A stretch of DNA of 64,000 bases from NCBI GenBank assembly GCA_020466095.1, contig CM035807.1:111790786-111854785 (forward strand). The letters run 5' to 3'. Within the stretch, counting starts at the first letter, position 1, and each line of letters starts with the position of its first letter. Below, piece by piece: positions 61,942 to 64,000 of the stretch. Source of the stretch: Chlorops oryzae (lineage: Eukaryota; Arthropoda; Insecta; Diptera; Chloropidae). The notes under the pieces are model-generated. The model saw nothing but the letters and a program-made list of their open reading frames with translations. It searched no databases and was not told where the DNA came from. Position numbers and translations under genes: made by a program.

Positions 61942-63233
61942 TTAAAAACTATTAGTGATTTCACTCCGAATTCGCTGCCCTACCTGGGAGTACCGAGATG
62001 TTTCAGATGTTTGCGGACCGTCATTTGCAACACTGATTTCCGAGTCATCTACGTGTTGAATGATATCGCTTTCGTCGACGTTTTCCACAAATTTGTGGTA
62101 AATACAAATATTGTGCAGAGCTGCGCACACATTGATAATTTTTGTGGCTTTCAATGGTGAGTAGTGTAACTCGGCGAGCCCCAAGAACGCATCGCCATCT
62201 ATTTTTTAGAACACCATTTGTCCTTTCTATTATATTTCGGCATTTTGTATGGGCTTCATTGAATTTTTCCTCGTTCGATGCATTTGCAGTTGTTCGGTGA
62301 GGAGTCAAGAGCCATGGCTCCAGTGGATATCCAGCGTCACCTGAAAGGGTATAATAGAATTATTCGCGAATGTTGATAGGATCTAAAATTACCCAATAAC
62401 CAAAAATTGCTGCCATTCTGCTCATAATCTCGCTGTAAAGTCGCTCTTAGGGCACTTAATCGCCAAATAAACGAATCATGGGAAGCACCAGGATGCATTG
62501 CATCAATAAAACGTATTCTCATTTCATTATCGCAAACCTAAAATTTTTAATTATGTTATGCGTTAGGTATGAATAGAACTGATAAATACCAACCAGTAGG
62601 ACATTTAGGCTGTAGTATCCTTTTCTGTTGTAAAATAAATGCCTGTTTGTTGACGGTGCTACAATTTTTACGTGGGTTCCATCTATGCAGCCCATAACAC
62701 CAGGTATATTAAATTTTTCATAAAATTTGGATGCCACACTCCGTTTCTCATTAACTGTCAACCAATTAATCCATTGTGGACACAATTTCGCCTCAAATAT
62801 GTCCACAACTTCGGCAAGAGCACGACTAAAGGCTGGTTGAGACAGAGCCACCTCATAATCGTTCGCAACACCTTTTTGGTAGCCTCCTTCTGCAAAAAAC
62901 CGCAAGCAAGCACACAATTTGACCACTGGTTGAACTGCGGATGATTTTCTTCCCGTTGGCAAATCTCCAGTTAAAATATTCAATAAATATTTGAATATTT
63001 CCTTATTCACCCTGTAGTATTGATGAAATCTGAAAGTTCGGTATTTTTCAAATAATTAATACTTAACATTTTGGTAAATTTCAAATTCTTTTTACTCACA
63101 GCGAATCTGGCATTTCCAAAGGATTACTCTGGTCCCTTAATCTTCGCCGAACGATTCTTTGAGAATTTGAAATTACATTTCCTTCATTTTCCTCTTGCAT
63201 TTGCAACAGTAAACGCAGCGATGTTCGAAACAT
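61942..63233 (-). pseudogene. Harbinger DDE transposase, four exons, one frameshift
   Basis: Exons on the minus strand: 63233-63100 (ATG start), 63029-62594, 62537-62393 and 62340-61942, separated by introns of 70, 56 and 52 bp with matching phases. The second has a GTTGGT donor. The catalytic domain is clear: GCIDGTHVKI has the first Asp, MHPGASHDSFIW the second, LLGDAGYPLEPWLLTP the conserved GDxGYP block, and IIERTNGVLKNRWR the Glu. An N-terminal helix-turn-helix region (SQPAFSRALAEVVDIF) precedes it. After RWRCVLG the frame breaks near 62160-62185; the C-terminal part, LHYSPLKATKIINVCAALHN, is in the next frame and ends at 61942. It is homologous to the HARBI1 family. With one break it is probably inactive unless the indel is an error. 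Confidence 0.88.
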
Positions 63234-63566
63234 TTTCCACTTTTTAAAAATTTAATTTTTCAACAAAAATTTTAATTATGAACGTTCAAATTCAGAAGTA
63301 TATAAATACGTGAGAAGAAAAGAGACGGCTGTTTGTAAATGTTTCTGAAAAATCAGTGCCTCCCTTTCTTTCTAATGCATTCAAAGCGGCGTCTTCTCCT
63401 TCGAAAACAGCGAGAATTCGCCAAATTGAAAACAACGAACTTTCTCCTCCAAATAAAACTCGTTTTTGTAATTCACGCGAAATTCGGAATAGCGAAACAT
63501 TTTTCACGCGAGTTTAGTTTCACTAGTGAAAAATTTTTTCGCGTGGAATTTAGAATAAGGCTGATT

Positions 63567-64000
63567 GTCATAAACTTAACCAAGATTAGCAGGAATATAG
63601 TAGTTGTGTCCACTTTTTTGGCAGGTGGATATAATCCGGTTTAATATAGTAAACTTTTTGGCTTAAATAAATCGAAATTTACACCAAATTAAATATAATA
63701 TTTTAAGCCTATTCCAAGGTGACAGCAGTTCTACAATAAGTACAACCCGACAAAAACAACGGGGAGGGTTTTGTTGTGGCGAGTACGACCAAATGTCAAA
63801 TATGTTTTTGTGAGTACAGAAATGTCAGTCAATATCAACTAATTTATACAAAAACATATTTGTAAACAAACAACATATCTGACATTTAAATAGACCTTGT
63901 ATAGATATATCAAAAATCTTAGAAATCTGTCAAAGAGAAATGTGTCAACAAAAAAAAATAGCACATAAAAATAAATAATTTTTAAAATATTTATCTGCTG
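63567..64000. other. AT-rich DNA with a perfect inverted repeat
   Basis: A 14-bp perfect inverted repeat, AAATATGTTTTTGT (63798-63811) and ACAAAAACATATTT (63848-63861), is surrounded by further TGTCA/TGACA words in inverted order. A smaller palindrome (ACAAAAAC...GTTTTGT) lies at 63752-63776. No gene was recognised. Confidence 0.6.

Larger units (their letters stand above)
60527..63566. mobile_element. PIF/Harbinger DNA transposon, full length, two genes
   Basis: A 3-bp duplication ATT flanks the element (60527-60529 and 63564-63566). The body is 60530-63563, 3,034 bp. The ends are inverted: left CAGCCTTATTCTAAATGTCA, right on the minus strand CAGCCTTATTCTAAATTCCA, followed by CGCGTGAAAAAATT or CGCGAAAAAATT. 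Subterminal repeats of TATTCTGAA and TTCGCGTGAAA words occur at both sides, probably transposase-binding sites. Inside are a Myb/SANT-like gene on the plus strand and a DDE transposase gene on the minus strand, converging, the usual Harbinger plan. The duplication is ATT, not the TWA often seen for the superfamily. Confidence 0.93.

Overview
The window is nuclear DNA from a higher (brachyceran, probably schizophoran) fly. The supports are: two exons of the insect nuclear receptor gene dissatisfaction, Cys-Gly-Pro sperm-protein genes of the Drosophila Mst(3)CGP type, a small CS-alpha-beta defensin-like gene with a fly-style TATA promoter, introns of 50-110 bp, and dipteran mini-me/DINE-like repeats with (GACA)n or (GTCY)n cores. 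The DNA is AT-rich, gene-poor and dominated by mobile and tandem repeats. I cannot name the species.

Layout. 1-4.7 kb: repeats nested in repeats (a mini-me-like element split by a TIR element; a TTAA-flanked element split by a hAT-like MITE). 4.74-21.06 kb: one head-to-tail satellite with a monomer of about 154 bp and roughly 105 copies. 21-40 kb: AT-rich non-coding DNA with a mini-me-like element, a LINE 3' end (RNase H), several MITE families, a 2.8-kb hAT-type element filled by a 1.6-kb GATGGT microsatellite, a pogo-like MITE and a three-unit tandem foldback repeat. 40.7-44.5 kb: two DNA-binding-domain exons of dsf (minus strand) between two inverted copies of a TIR element that contains a tRNA-like sequence. 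44.5-57 kb: MITEs, a tRNA-derived SINE-like piece, a second small hAT-type element with a 14-bp minisatellite, long CT and CATA microsatellites. 57.2-60.4 kb: a small plus-strand gene cluster: two Cys-Gly-Pro sperm-protein-type genes and a secreted six-cysteine defensin-like peptide. 60.53-63.56 kb: a complete PIF/Harbinger transposon with target duplication, inverted ends, a Myb/SANT-like accessory gene and a convergent DDE transposase gene, each broken by one frameshift.

How it fits together. The host genes are few: dsf (sex-specific neural development in Drosophila), the CGP genes (sperm tail) and the defensin-like gene (immunity). No other dsf exon was found to the left of its DNA-binding-domain exons, so the satellite and most repeats between 1 and 43 kb may lie inside a giant dsf intron; this is inference. 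Many single-base indels in the satellite copies suggest either natural decay or imperfect long-read consensus, so frameshifts elsewhere should be read with that in mind.
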